NCBI GenBank assembly: GCA_964529415.1
Contig: CAZGWD010000009.1
Span: forward strand, 1 to 64,000
Source: CAYMPH01 sp964529415
Lineage (GTDB): Bacteria; Spirochaetota; UBA4802; UBA5550
DNA: 64,000 nucleotides
Direction: 5' to 3'
Each line of letters begins with the position of its first letter. The first letter of the stretch is position 1. A program made the position numbers and the translations under genes. The notes under the pieces were generated by a model. That model was not told where the DNA came from and searched no databases. It worked only from the letters and a program-made list of their open reading frames with translations. Below are positions 33,632 through 44,300 of this stretch, piece by piece.

Positions 33632-35470
33632 ATGAAACGGAATGAATTAATCAGATATATAATTGCAGCATGTTTTCTATCTGCACTTTACACCGGATGC
33701 AGTGAAAGCGTTCAAACTGAAACTACCGGGCGTTCCGCTCCAGGCGTTCCTTCCGGTATAACAGCCACAAAAGGGGTTTATGCAGATAAGGTCGTTATTG
33801 AGTGGGCTGAGGTGCCCAATGCTGAATCCTATGTAATATACAAGTCTGTTAATAATACAGACCCGGGCCAGTTTAAGGTTATTGCTGTTAAAGTAAAAGC
33901 CCTTATATATACAGATACTCCTGTAAATCCGGAAAGAATATTTTATTACAGGGTGGCAGCTGTTAACGGAAGTGCATGGAGTGAACCAAGCGGACCGGTA
34001 GAAGGATTTGCTCTTGAGGGCACTCCGAAACCGCCGTCACAGGTAACTGTCCCGACAGTGCAGATAGGCAAAATCACGCTGATCTGGACTGCATCAGTAA
34101 ATCCGGATATATCATCGTATAAAATTCTCAGAGCTGAAAAAATGTATGGCGATTACGTTCAGATCGCTGTTATCACTGATCTGTCAATACTCGAATATTC
34201 TGATTTTACCTCTGTTCCGGATAAAAAGTATTATTATAGAATAGTAGCAGTTAATGCAAACGGCGACAGCGTTCCAAGCGAATCTATTTCAGGCATAGCG
34301 CTTCAGGCTGTTCCCGGAACACCAGCAGCTGTTTCTGTGTCAATTATTTATGGAGAAAAGATCAATATAACCTGGACTGCAGCTGATTCATATGCTGCAT
34401 CATACAGAATCTGGAGAGCGCCGGATTCGGGTGATAATGCCACGCCTGGAACTTTTGAACTTGCAGCACAGAATATTACAGGCACAATGTATATTGATAA
34501 ACATAAGAATCCTGAAAATATACTGGAAAGCTTAAAAAAATATTATTATAAGATACAGGCTGTCAGCTCAGGCGGAATCAGCGCTGAAAGCGATACAGCA
34601 GCAGGATATCGTGACGCAAATGTACCTGCACAGCTTGATCCGCCATCATCAGTTAAAGCTACAAAAGGAAACAGGGATCAGATAACAATTAGTTGGAATG
34701 CTGTTGATGGATGTTCAGGCTACAAGGTGTACAGGTGCAGCACAAATGGCGGCACATATACTCTAATAGGTACAACAACAGATGCGGTAATCACTTATAC
34801 TGATAATCTGACAAATACGAATAATGAAAAGCTTACTTTTTTTTATAAAGTATCCACTTTAAGCACTGCAGGGTCTAATACTGTTGAGAGTATGCAGAGC
34901 TACTATGCGGAAGGTTATGCTCTTCCTTTTATACCTGATGTACCTGCAGACATAATTGCTGTCATGAATCATACCAATAAAACCATCAGCATCAGCTGGA
35001 CTGCTTCTTCAAGAGCTTCATCATATAATGTATATAGGGCCGACGATGGAGTTGATGGTTCCTATAATCTGATCAGTTCCCAGACTGGATTGACATGGAC
35101 TGATACTGTTGATGTGGCAATTGAGACCGGTGTTGCATATTACTATAAAGTTGAAGCTGTTAATGTTGGAGGCAAGAGCTCTTTATGTGATCCGAAGGCT
35201 GGAAAAATTCTGGGAACACCTGTAATTTCCGGCATATCAAGATCTATTGGCTGGTTTAAATATACTTACACTGTCAACTGGACAGGTGTTACAGGTGCTA
35301 CCGGATATCAATTAGTATATGATGACAGTACAACTATAAATATTTCAAGCGGTTCCATTGTTACTACTACTTTTGATATCGGCAATCTAAACACGCACAA
35401 TTTTAAAATTCGTGCAGTTGATACAGCACTGAATATTTCAGGTAATTATTCTGCAGTTGTAAATAAGTAG
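33632..35470 (+). CDS. Fibronectin type III repeat lipoprotein
   Basis: A 612-residue lipoprotein with lipobox YTGC. It carries about six fibronectin type III repeats, each with the W-x-(A/P) turn, a YKVYR-type strand and the YYYKVxAVN-type strand (for example FYYRVAAVN, YYYRIVAVN, YYYKVEAVN). FN3 repeats are protein- or carbohydrate-binding modules. It begins 19 bp after the upstream lipoprotein gene behind CAGGAGG and is followed after 173 bp by the FadL-like gene. It probably acts at the cell surface with the upstream cadherin-like protein; the binding partner is unknown. Confidence 0.83.
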   Translation: MKRNELIRYIIAACFLSALYTGCSESVQTETTGRSAPGVPSGITATKGVYADKVVIEWAEVPNAESYVIYKSVNNTDPGQFKVIAVKVKALIYTDTPVNPERIFYYRVAAVNGSAWSEPSGPVEGFALEGTPKPPSQVTVPTVQIGKITLIWTASVNPDISSYKILRAEKMYGDYVQIAVITDLSILEYSDFTSVPDKKYYYRIVAVNANGDSVPSESISGIALQAVPGTPAAVSVSIIYGEKINITWTAADSYAASYRIWRAPDSGDNATPGTFELAAQNITGTMYIDKHKNPENILESLKKYYYKIQAVSSGGISAESDTAAGYRDANVPAQLDPPSSVKATKGNRDQITISWNAVDGCSGYKVYRCSTNGGTYTLIGTTTDAVITYTDNLTNTNNEKLTFFYKVSTLSTAGSNTVESMQSYYAEGYALPFIPDVPADIIAVMNHTNKTISISWTASSRASSYNVYRADDGVDGSYNLISSQTGLTWTDTVDVAIETGVAYYYKVEAVNVGGKSSLCDPKAGKILGTPVISGISRSIGWFKYTYTVNWTGVTGATGYQLVYDDSTTINISSGSIVTTTFDIGNLNTHNFKIRAVDTALNISGNYSAVVNK

Positions 35471-35654
35471 TGATTAGATAATAGCACCGGATGCGGCTGC
35501 TCATGCGGGCAGCCAAAATGTTGAATGAACAGGGGAATGCGGCTATGAAAAAGACAGGCGCCTTTATAATAACTGAAATGTCCACAACTGCATTCTTCAT
35601 GTGCCCGGCTGATCAGTATTCTGGTATCCTCATAAATAATATTTGGAGAATAAT

Positions 35655-37250
35655 ATGCCGATGAACAGTAAAATATATAAGTCAGTTCTCGTTGTTGTAT
35701 TAATAATATTTGGATTTCAGTTCTCTGAAGCATCGCGTCTCCACCAGGAAGATGGTATATACCAGCACCATTCTGTAGAATATGTGCGCACCCTGAACCG
35801 TAACACTTCGACCGACGTTGACGCTGCTTTTTATAATCCTGCAGGCCTTGTGTTTATGGAAGAGAAAGAGGGGATGCACATGACATTGAATCTGCAGACA
35901 TATTATGTTAAAAAAATTCATACAATGGATTATTATGCCATAGATACAGGATCAGGTCCTGTTAAGACTCAGATTACGCAGAGCTGGTTCAGGAGCAATC
36001 TCCCAAATGAATATACAGCTGAGCTGACAGCCCCGTGTCTGCCTTCTTTTGATATGGTCTGGAAAGGGAACAGATGGTCTGTTTATTTTGATTTTTCCAT
36101 CATGCAGGCAGCTACAAACATGACATTTCCCAAGGGGCTTGCAGTTATGGATTGGGGCAACCTTGCTTCAAAGGAAATCGAGTATGCATCCGGAGCAACT
36201 CACTTAAAGGAATACCTTCGCGAATCCCTGGCAGTCAGAAATGAGATGTATCTTGGTTTTACGCTTGGGGGCGCATTTAAAATTTTCAACTGGTTCTCAA
36301 CTGGTATTGGGGTCAGGGGAATATATGCTCAGGGTAACATGAAAATACAGGTTGATAACATCCGTTATGTTACCAATGACGGCTCAGGCGATACGCTCAC
36401 ATATCCTGCTGAAAACAAATGGAATGTAGATGTTGACACCAAAGGTTTTGGATTGGGTTTTATAGTAAGTACACACTTCAAGCCATCTTTTATTCAAGGA
36501 CTGGATGGCTCTATCAGATTTGAATACTACGCCCCTATGCCTTTAAAGAAAGTTACAAATTCTTTTATAGTGCCAACGAATCTTGAAGCAAGCGGTTCCC
36601 TTGATATTTTTAAAGACGGGACACCCGGCAAACAGATGACATACACATCTCCTGGCGGAAACGGGATAACGGATATTTTAGTAACATATCCCATGACACT
36701 GAATTTCGGGCTTGCATACACCATACTGAAAAAAGTTAAATTGGAAGCATCAGCTGAAATTTCATTCAGGAAGGACCGTGATCTGAGCGGAAGGGAGAAC
36801 GATTACGGGATCGGATACAGGGTCGGTGGAGCAGTTGAGTGGCTGGTTACTCCATCTATAAGGATCAGCGCCGGATACCTGTTCAATGATTTCGGTATTA
36901 AACCTGAAAAGCGCAACGAGGCTGACATGCTTCTCAACTTTCACCAGTTTGGCGCCGGTGCCGGCTTTAAAATAAACGAAAATCTCGACCTTAATATCGG
37001 CGCTTTTTATGTACTTTTTGTTCCTGTAAAAGTTTATTCAACTGAAGTTACAAATGTAGGCGGTTCAACAACTATCCACTATCTGAGTAAAGATCTCAAT
37101 GAATCGAGATTCAGTATCGGTATAGGAATAACCTGCAGAATCCTCATGAATTCTTCAGAAAAAGGCAATTCCAATGATAAAACTAAAACTGCTAAAGAAG
37201 AGAAGAAACCTGCACCTGACAAAAAACCTGATAAAAATACTGGAAAATAA
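35655..37250 (+). CDS. OmpP1/FadL-family outer-membrane transporter
   Basis: A 531-residue outer-membrane beta-barrel. The start is ATG 35655, 6 nt after GGAG; the signal peptide runs to about SEAS. FadL landmarks follow: NTSTDVDAAFYNPAG (the N-terminal hatch with NPAG) and barrel strands of the RISAGYLFNDFG type. The C-terminus ends in a lysine-rich tail (KTAKEEKKPAPDKK) after the last strand. FadL proteins take long-chain fatty acids across the outer membrane, which fits with the lipase, acyl-CoA synthetase and acyl-CoA dehydrogenase in this window. The TetR gene that follows may regulate it. Alternative substrates (aromatic hydrocarbons) cannot be excluded. Confidence 0.87.
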   Translation: MPMNSKIYKSVLVVVLIIFGFQFSEASRLHQEDGIYQHHSVEYVRTLNRNTSTDVDAAFYNPAGLVFMEEKEGMHMTLNLQTYYVKKIHTMDYYAIDTGSGPVKTQITQSWFRSNLPNEYTAELTAPCLPSFDMVWKGNRWSVYFDFSIMQAATNMTFPKGLAVMDWGNLASKEIEYASGATHLKEYLRESLAVRNEMYLGFTLGGAFKIFNWFSTGIGVRGIYAQGNMKIQVDNIRYVTNDGSGDTLTYPAENKWNVDVDTKGFGLGFIVSTHFKPSFIQGLDGSIRFEYYAPMPLKKVTNSFIVPTNLEASGSLDIFKDGTPGKQMTYTSPGGNGITDILVTYPMTLNFGLAYTILKKVKLEASAEISFRKDRDLSGRENDYGIGYRVGGAVEWLVTPSIRISAGYLFNDFGIKPEKRNEADMLLNFHQFGAGAGFKINENLDLNIGAFYVLFVPVKVYSTEVTNVGGSTTIHYLSKDLNESRFSIGIGITCRILMNSSEKGNSNDKTKTAKEEKKPAPDKKPDKNTGK

Positions 37251-37481
37251 TGCAACTTTTCAGTTAGCATGCTGTTTGAAAAAAATTATAGTTGCTTTTA
37301 GCTTCTTGTCTGCTACAATCTGCCTTATTGATAGCAGGGTTGTTCAATTTAACTTTTTGTTTTTTTAGAAATTTTTTGGGAATATAAAAGAAAGAATTTT
37401 TATATCCGGATTCAAAAAGTATCTAACACTTCCCCTGTAAATCAGCGAAAAAACATGTAAATTAAATGCAGGTCAGGAAGA

Positions 37482-38120
37482 ATGTTAAAAAAAGGGGAAC
37501 AGACCAGAGAACATATTCTGGAGTGCGCAGAAAAAGTATTTTCCCAGAAAGGTTATTATGAGTCGCAGGTTTCCGATATTTCAGAAATGGCTCATGTGGC
37601 AAAGGGAACTGTTTATCAGTATTTTACAAACAAGGAGAGTTTGTTTGTATCTCTCATTGAAAAATATGTAGTGGAATGGGAAAAAGCAGTATTCCTTGAC
37701 CTGAAGGATTTTACCGGCTCCGGCTATGCAAAAGATTATGCAAGAGCATATTTGAGACACAGGCTTGGCAATACTATTGGCTTCTTCGCAAAAAATCAGG
37801 ACAGGGCCAACATTATACTCCGCATGAGCCCCGGATTAAATGAAGTTATTGAACAAGTCATTCGAATCTTTGAAGAAAAAGTAATGAAAGCCATTACAGA
37901 TGATATAGCCATAGGACAGCGCTTTGGACACATAAGCAAAGATCTCAATATAGAAATGGCAGGGAATGCCATTCTCGGCGGAGTATTAAGAATATCATTT
38001 TTTTATTTTGTTATAAAAAAAGAAAGTTACAGTAAACTTAATGAAGAAAGTATCGCTGATGAGCTGGTAAAGCTTGTGGAAAACACTCTCAATATGTATC
38101 AACCTGCAAATAAAAATTAA
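37482..38120 (+). CDS. TetR/AcrR-family transcriptional regulator
   Basis: A 212-residue repressor-type regulator. The DNA-binding helix-turn-helix lies at residues ~12-58 (ILECAEKVFSQKGYY and VAKGTVYQYFTNKESLF). The helical C-terminal domain (60-212) is the ligand pocket and dimer interface. It follows the FadL-like gene by 231 bp and is not in an operon with it by spacing alone. A fatty-acid or acyl-CoA ligand is plausible by context, but the ligand and its operator are not proven; palindromes at 19102 and 31327 are candidates. Confidence 0.88.
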   Translation: MLKKGEQTREHILECAEKVFSQKGYYESQVSDISEMAHVAKGTVYQYFTNKESLFVSLIEKYVVEWEKAVFLDLKDFTGSGYAKDYARAYLRHRLGNTIGFFAKNQDRANIILRMSPGLNEVIEQVIRIFEEKVMKAITDDIAIGQRFGHISKDLNIEMAGNAILGGVLRISFFYFVIKKESYSKLNEESIADELVKLVENTLNMYQPANKN

Positions 38121-38263
38121 CTTCCACATTTTCAATTATTGCACCGAGTTTAAAAACAACCTGCATAGAGCATGTAAAAATAAATTTTTTTAACAAAACT
38201 TTTTCGTTGACTTTTAAACTCTTCCTGTTTAAAAATTTTTTAAATTTAAAAAAAGGAGATCCT

Positions 38264-38896
38264 ATGAAAAATATATTCATTGGTTTTTTTACAGTATTGT
38301 CTGTTGTTTCATTTGTGATATTAGCTGGAGCTGAGGAAGGGCCAGGGTTTGTAAAAGCTGAATCCGATCTGCGGGCCAACTGGGCAAAAAATTATCCGGC
38401 TGAGAAAATTATATCAGTTGAAAAAAATGGAGATCCTGTTGTTCTTGAAAAAACTTTTAAAGGCAAAGTTGTTGAAAGAAAATTAAAATATCCCTTTTCA
38501 GTGACAATAAATAAGTCAGGAACTGAGCGGGTATTTGAAGCCGGTGCAAACTACATTCAGAAAAAAAATGACTGGCTGTTTTCGGAAATCGGTGTTGGCC
38601 AGGTAATTACCAGGGCTGCAAAAGGTGATCAGAAACCTCCAAAAGATAAAGTAAAAGAAATGGTTCTCAAGGCTTTTAAAGTAAAATATCCGGAAAATGT
38701 ATATACCAAAGTTCTGCTTGATGACGGAGAGTTCGGGAAAAACGACAAGGGCGTATTTTACCGATATGAAGGCGATATATTCAAAATGGAAGGCGGCAGG
38801 GAAATTAAATGCAAGGACATCATGTTTAATATCAACAAATACACAGGATCAAATGAATGGATAGTTGATATTACAGTTCAGGGCAGCTGTTACTGA
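38264..38896 (+). CDS. Exported protein of unknown function
   Basis: A 210-residue protein with a signal peptide (residues 1-24, ending LAGAEE). The start at 38264 follows AAGGAG. The mature part is lysine-rich with strands ending in a conserved-looking C-terminus (GSNEWIVDITVQGSCY). No family is recognised. A TTGACT box is visible at about 38213 upstream. It lies between the TetR gene and the ankyrin gene; a hairpin at 38918-38954 follows. Confidence 0.75.
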   Translation: MKNIFIGFFTVLSVVSFVILAGAEEGPGFVKAESDLRANWAKNYPAEKIISVEKNGDPVVLEKTFKGKVVERKLKYPFSVTINKSGTERVFEAGANYIQKKNDWLFSEIGVGQVITRAAKGDQKPPKDKVKEMVLKAFKVKYPENVYTKVLLDDGEFGKNDKGVFYRYEGDIFKMEGGREIKCKDIMFNINKYTGSNEWIVDITVQGSCY

Positions 38897-38917
38897 TAAC
38901 GAGATCAGCAGGAATAA

Positions 38918-38954
38918 ATATTTCTACAGGCTCAGCGCAGGCTTGTAGAAATAT
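38918..38954 (+). terminator. Hairpin with 11-bp stem after exported-protein gene
   Basis: ATATTTCTACA (38918-38928) pairs with TGTAGAAATAT (38944-38954) around a 15-nt loop, with TTTTG just after. It lies 22 bp after the stop codon at 38896, so it may end the transcript, but the T-run is poor. Confidence 0.5.
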
Positions 38955-38994
38955 ATTTTGTTACACCGGCCAATCCGTTTAAGGAGTAAATCAA

Positions 38995-40101
38995 ATGTCA
39001 TTACGGTTGATACTTGTCTTATTGCTTGTTTCATACTCGGCTCTTTCTGCATCTGCTTCACAGATAAATGATGATGAGGATACTCCGCGTATCATGGTAT
39101 CAGCAGCAGAGAGGAGCTATGTTGATATAATTGATTCAATGATCTCCAGAGGCGTAAATATAAATATCCAGAACGTGAACGGCTATTCAGCCCTGAGTAC
39201 TGCATCAGAAAACGGCAGAACCGAACTTGTAAAATTTCTCCTGTTAAAAGGAGCAGACAAATCCCATATTAAATCTCTGCATCACAGCCCCATGGTTATA
39301 CCTGAAATCAAAGACGATTACGAAGCTCCAAAGATTTTCATTTACTGTGTCCGCTATGGAATCATAAAAGCAGCTGTATCAATGCTAAACCGGGGGGTTG
39401 ATATCAATTCGTCCGACTCGCAGGGGAATAATGCTCTTACTGTAGCTGCCATTTACGGCTATAAGGATATAATGGAACTTTTACTGAAAAAAGGCGCAGA
39501 TGTAAACCAGATCAACGGTATAGGCCAGTCACCAGCAGTTTCTGCTATTGAAAACGGCGGAGCCGAGGGAGCAGAGTTCATTGTGCGTAATGGAGGCAAG
39601 CTTCAGGGAATTGACCTTGAATGGTACACGGCAAAAATGTTTGCTGTAGTTTCAGGAAAAGATGCCAACCTTGAGGCTCGCGACCAGCAGTCTGAAAAAA
39701 CTGTTCTAATGCTTGCTGCGGAAAAAAATCACACTGGAACTGTGAGATATCTTGTGAAAAAGGGTGCGAAGATAAATGCAGAATTTTCGTCAACACGCAG
39801 AGAGCACAGGCCTTATAACGGCTCAACAGCGCTTATATTCGCATTGCGCGACAAATCCGGTACTGACGCTGCATTTGAGCTTATACGCCTCAAGGCTTCG
39901 CTTGATAATCTTAACAACAGCGATGAAACAGCTCTCCTGAGTGCTGTATATCACGCACAGCCCGATCTGGTAATAGCACTGCTCAATGCTGGCGCGAATG
40001 TTAACCGTGCAGACAGTTTTGGCAAAACGCCATATTATTACGCAATGATGAACGGTAATGCTGAAATCATGGCAATTCTTAAAGCAAGGGGCGGGCGATA
40101 G
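38995..40101 (+). CDS. Exported ankyrin-repeat protein
   Basis: A 368-residue protein with a signal peptide (residues 1-20, SYSALSASAS). About six ankyrin repeats follow, recognisable by the G-x-TPL-like turns: GYSALSTASENGRTELVKFLLLKGAD, NALTVAAIYGYKDIMELLLKKGAD and ETALLSAVYHAQPDLVIALLNAGAN-style units (only the repeat type is certain). Ankyrins bind proteins, and exported forms occur in spirochaetes as periplasmic or surface proteins. GGAG lies 9 nt before the ATG. The partner is unknown. Confidence 0.85.
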   Translation: MSLRLILVLLLVSYSALSASASQINDDEDTPRIMVSAAERSYVDIIDSMISRGVNINIQNVNGYSALSTASENGRTELVKFLLLKGADKSHIKSLHHSPMVIPEIKDDYEAPKIFIYCVRYGIIKAAVSMLNRGVDINSSDSQGNNALTVAAIYGYKDIMELLLKKGADVNQINGIGQSPAVSAIENGGAEGAEFIVRNGGKLQGIDLEWYTAKMFAVVSGKDANLEARDQQSEKTVLMLAAEKNHTGTVRYLVKKGAKINAEFSSTRREHRPYNGSTALIFALRDKSGTDAAFELIRLKASLDNLNNSDETALLSAVYHAQPDLVIALLNAGANVNRADSFGKTPYYYAMMNGNAEIMAILKARGGR

Positions 40102-40156
40102 TGCAGTCCTGATAGACAGGAACTATCAATTTTTTTTATTTATGAAACATTGCTGT

Positions 40157-40272
40157 AAAAACAAAAAGTTTTTCACAACTCCCTGCTTTTCATAAGACAG
40201 ATTGAACTTTATCTGAAATTAAAAGCAACTATTATTCTTGACTTTCCGAAACAAACAGAGAATGTAAATTAA
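40157..40272. repeat. Upstream direct repeat flanking DUF1566 gene
   Basis: A ~115-bp intergenic stretch beginning AAAAACAAAAAGTTTTTCACA and containing a TTCTTGACTTTCCG segment. It recurs at 41224-41338 in the same orientation with many scattered differences. TTGACT in it could be a -35 box for the gene that follows. Confidence 0.65.
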
Positions 40273-40337
40273 ATATATTTATTTTAAGGATAATCCTTAG
40301 AAGAATAAAAAGTTAACAAATAAATAATGTGAGTTTT

Positions 40338-41192
40338 ATGAAAAAAAAGTTTCTGAATATTATAAGAAAAGGGGTTTTAGTAATTGCGATTTTAAGCATA
40401 GCTGCAAACGGAATATTACTGTCTTCACCTGAAGGAGATAAAGTAGCAGATGTATATAAACTTGATATAAAAAATGGAGAGGTGATTATTGGTTCACCGA
40501 ATGCCTCTGATAATATTAAGATGGGCGACTTGCTGTATGTGAGAATTGATGGAAAGGTTGTACTTTTAAGGACATCTTTTCCTATGATGACTTCGGCAAA
40601 ATGCAAGCCTGAAGGTAAAAACTATATATTATGGACCAAAGCTATAAAAGGTATGGCTGTATATCGATTCAAGAATGGAATTGAAGACCAGGAAAATGAA
40701 ATTGCTCAAAACAAAAATTATAAAATTGGAGACCATGGTCCTGCCGGTGGTTGGATTTTTTATGATAAGGGCAGTTATTCTGATGGATGGAGATATTTAG
40801 AAGCAGCACCTGTTGATCAGAGTGTCGGTATACAATGGTATAATGTAGAAAGTAAAGTAACTGGAGCAACTGGAACTGCAATAGGTACAGGTAAATTAAA
40901 TACTCAGAAGATTATAGCTGTTCAAGGGAATGGCCAGTATGCTGCAAAGATATGCACAGATTACAGAGGTTCCGGGAAAAGTGATTGGTTCCTGCCATCA
41001 AAAGATGAGCTTAACTTAATTTACGCAAATTTGTATAAAGCCGATGTTGGCGGTTTCGTTTCTACCAATCTCTATTGGAGTTCGTCAGAGTTTGGCGCCC
41101 TCCTTGCGTGGTGTCAGTTTTTTTATAATGGTTCCCAATATGATGAAGGTAAGCAGTTTATTACTCTGGTTCGGGCTATTCGGTCTTTTTAA
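40338..41192 (+). CDS. DUF1566 (Lcl-domain) exported protein
   Basis: A 284-residue protein with an N-terminal hydrophobic signal (residues ~10-28). The start is taken as ATG 40338; an in-frame GTG at 40329 is alternative. Residues ~125-284 are a DUF1566 domain, marked by KIGDHGPAGGWIFYD, an ICTDYRGSGKSDWFLPSKDELN stretch with its conserved WFLPSKDEL, a YWSSSE motif and a terminal VRAIRSF. The family has a C-type-lectin-like fold and is expanded in leptospires and treponemes. It is thought to be surface-exposed, without a proven activity. The gene is bracketed by direct repeats of its flanks. Confidence 0.82.
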   Translation: MKKKFLNIIRKGVLVIAILSIAANGILLSSPEGDKVADVYKLDIKNGEVIIGSPNASDNIKMGDLLYVRIDGKVVLLRTSFPMMTSAKCKPEGKNYILWTKAIKGMAVYRFKNGIEDQENEIAQNKNYKIGDHGPAGGWIFYDKGSYSDGWRYLEAAPVDQSVGIQWYNVESKVTGATGTAIGTGKLNTQKIIAVQGNGQYAAKICTDYRGSGKSDWFLPSKDELNLIYANLYKADVGGFVSTNLYWSSSEFGALLAWCQFFYNGSQYDEGKQFITLVRAIRSF

Positions 41193-41223
41193 TGCTATTT
41201 TTTCATTTAAGAAAAATAGCATT

Positions 41224-41338
41224 AAAAGCAAAAAGTTTTTCACAGAACTCTGCTGTTAAGAGACAGGTTGAATCTTATCAGCATCTTAAATCAACTATTA
41301 TTCCTGACTTTCCGTGTGGTACAGAAAATGTTAATTAA
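41224..41338. repeat. Downstream direct repeat flanking DUF1566 gene
   Basis: It matches 40157-40272: AAAAGCAAAAAGTTTTTCACA at the start, AACTATTATTCCTGACTTTCCG in the middle (20-base core shared apart from one base) and AATGTTAATTAA at the end. No gene follows it in the plus direction; the A2M gene is on the other strand. Confidence 0.65.
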
Positions 41339-41378
41339 TTTTTACGCCCGAAAAAAAATAAGGTTTTTTAAAATTCAC

Positions 41379-44300
41379 TCAGTCTTTTTTCTTCACCTCT
41401 ATAATTGCCGGAGCAGACCATCCCTGAATTGACGGTTCGTACATGCACTCCATCCGTGCAGGCCGCACCATGAATTTTCCGTGAAGTTCCGCACGAACAA
41501 TGTATGCAGTTTCATAAACTTCGCCTTTTTTCAGATCATTGAAGAAAAAAACCATCCTGTTGTCCCACCTTTCTGAATGAACAAAAGGCGCGTCGTCATA
41601 AGCATTTTTCTTTGTAACTTCAAATCCTGAAGGAAGAAAATCTTCAAGAACAAGATATTTGAAATCATCTTCTGCAACAAACTTCAGTTTAACAAGAATT
41701 TCATCTCCTGCATTTATTTCCTTTCTGTCTGCAAGGCTCTGAGGCACAAGGTATTCTGTTCTGTTGAGGTCCCTCACGCGCGTAATAGCAGAGAATGTCC
41801 GAAGAACTGAAATTCCGTTGGATAGATTTTTTAAACTTTTATCTTCTGTTTTGAATATTGAAAGAAAACCTTTGGCTTTATAATTGAGAGTTCCGCTTAT
41901 TACAGCATCAAACGATGCGTCTCCGCCAGCATCGCCTGCAGCTTCAAGCGTGAAATTTTTTACTGCAGAGTCATTTTTTAATGGGATTGTTTTTTTCATC
42001 ATTGATAAATCATTATTTTCTTCGAGATTGTATTTTACATTAGTAATTTTCTCGCTGTTAAGTTTGAAATCTATATTGCCTTTCAATTTCATATCAATAC
42101 CATTTTCGTCAATGTATCCTATAATTGAAAAAATTGATGATGCAGTTTCCTTTGTTGATGTCCAGGAACCGTCCCTTGCCCTGTTGGATAGAGACTTCAC
42201 TATTTGTGAAGGGATCGTGCTTTTATCGCCTGATTCAACAAGCGCGCTCAGAACGTGGGCTGTAATTTCAGTATTTCCTCCAGGCCAGTCCCATCTCTGC
42301 GATCCGGTGGTCTGCCAGTAAATTCCCCTGCCGTCTTTTTTCTGCATTGCCTTTAGTTCCGTGAGAAATGTGTTTAAAGTATCTGTCATCAATTTAAGTT
42401 TTTCACCTTTGAATTTTCTGTGCTTAATTCCTGCTGATATCGCCCTTATTGAAAAAGCAAGCTGATACGGATTTCTTTCTTTAAGAGAAATTATTTTTTT
42501 AATTCCGGCATCATTCCATTTTCCCCAAAGAGCATAAATATATGAAAGATATGCATAAGCATCCGGGCCTTCGATGTCGCGGGCGGATAAAATTCTGTTA
42601 ACTGCTGTAAGTCCGTTTTCCACAACTGTAGAATTAACGCTGGTGTTTGATTGTGAATTTGCAATATACAGTGAGTACAATACATAGCCTGTTAAAAATG
42701 CATTGCCCCTGTCTCCATTCCACCATCCCCAGGTTCCATCCTCGTTCTGATATCCCTGAACTTTGTCTATGCCTGCTTTAACTTTATCATCCAGATTGGT
42801 GCTGATTTTTTTATCTATAAATTTTCCGAGATCATTTTTTTCCATGAGTTTCATCAGTGCAAGATTCGGAATAAATTTATTAATAGTCTGCTCCATGCAT
42901 CCGTAAGGATACTCATCCAGAAACTTCATTGACTGAATCATAGAAATTGCAGGAGACGGATTTACTGATATGGTAATTTTTTCAGGTATAAATTCAAAAT
43001 CATCGCTATCTTTCAGCTGTGAAATATCAACTGTTTTGTTGAATGACATGTCTCCTGTGCCATAGAGCTTGTATGCTGAACCTTTGCGTTCAACTGGAAC
43101 AGTGTATTTTACAGCGTCAGCAGCTTCAGTGTCAGCTTTGGATGAAAACTCAAGTGTTGATTCTGTTTTTCTATCCGGCACATTATAGGTGTAGAAATTT
43201 CTTGCAGTTCCGAATGAAGGCAGACTGATTTTAGTTTCCTTGTCTGGTCTGGTTTCTTTGCCGTCAATTTTCATTTCTGTTTTTACGTTTTCCAGACCGC
43301 GGTCTGTATTGCTGTTAACAATACCTATTATGCCCACAGAGTCGCCTTCGGTAAAAAATCTCGGTTTGCCAACGCGCGCTATCAGGTCCTGTGTTACAAG
43401 AAATTTCTGTATGTTCTCGCCGACTCTTCCGTAAAGGTCGTGGCCGCGTGCAGTGAGTCTCCATGTTGTGAGATTGTCAGGCAGTGTGAATTCCGCATAA
43501 GCGATTCCTGCAGCATTTGTTTTTATATCAGCCTTCCAGAAAGCAGTGTCCTCGAATTTTTCCCTTACCTTGGTTTTCCCGTCCTTGCCTGCACCGGCTA
43601 AAATTGAAAGCGGGAATGAATAGCTCGTTAAAATCCAGTTCGATATTTTCGTATAAAAATAATCCACCATCTTCGGAGTGTGATCGCGCCTGATGTAGTA
43701 AATCGATTCATCAACTGCACCGAGCGAAATATCCGCCTTAACAGGTTTGCCTTCGGAATTTGTAACTTTAATTTCAACGCGCGCTTTTTCACCAGGTTTA
43801 TATTTCGCGCTCTCAGGCTTGATCGTTATAAATAAACCTGTATCCTTTGTCGGGAGAGAAATCCCTGCTGATGTCATGTACAGAGCCTTCTTCCTCTGCA
43901 TGACAGCTGAGAGAAAAAGGTTCGGAGCGTACTGCTGCCTGATATTAAATTTCACAGGTACAATATTTCCAGTCATCTTTACAACTTTAGTTTCATAAAT
44001 ATCCCGTCCCTCAAGTGTGAGGCAAACATATGAATCAAGAAATCTGCTTTTTACAAGAGCTGTAATTTCTTTTGCTCCGGTAAGTTCCGAGTTGTTAAGA
44101 GATATTTCAAGATTCTTGAATTTGGATGCAGACACGCTGCCTTCTGTGTCGTAAATCCATATAATTTTTGATGCAGTTATTCTGTTGTCTCTGCGGTCAA
44201 GAGCTTCAGCTGCAAAATCGAATTCTCCTGAAAGCTCAAATTTTTTCGGAAGCTCTATTGTTTTTTTTCCGGTTTCATCTGTTGATATTTTTCTGGAGAA

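Noticed and set aside
35491..35664. Possible 57-residue frame between the FN3 and FadL-like genes
   Set aside because: Open in two directions at once, no ribosome site, no recognisable protein features, and it runs into the FadL-like start; likely intergenic.
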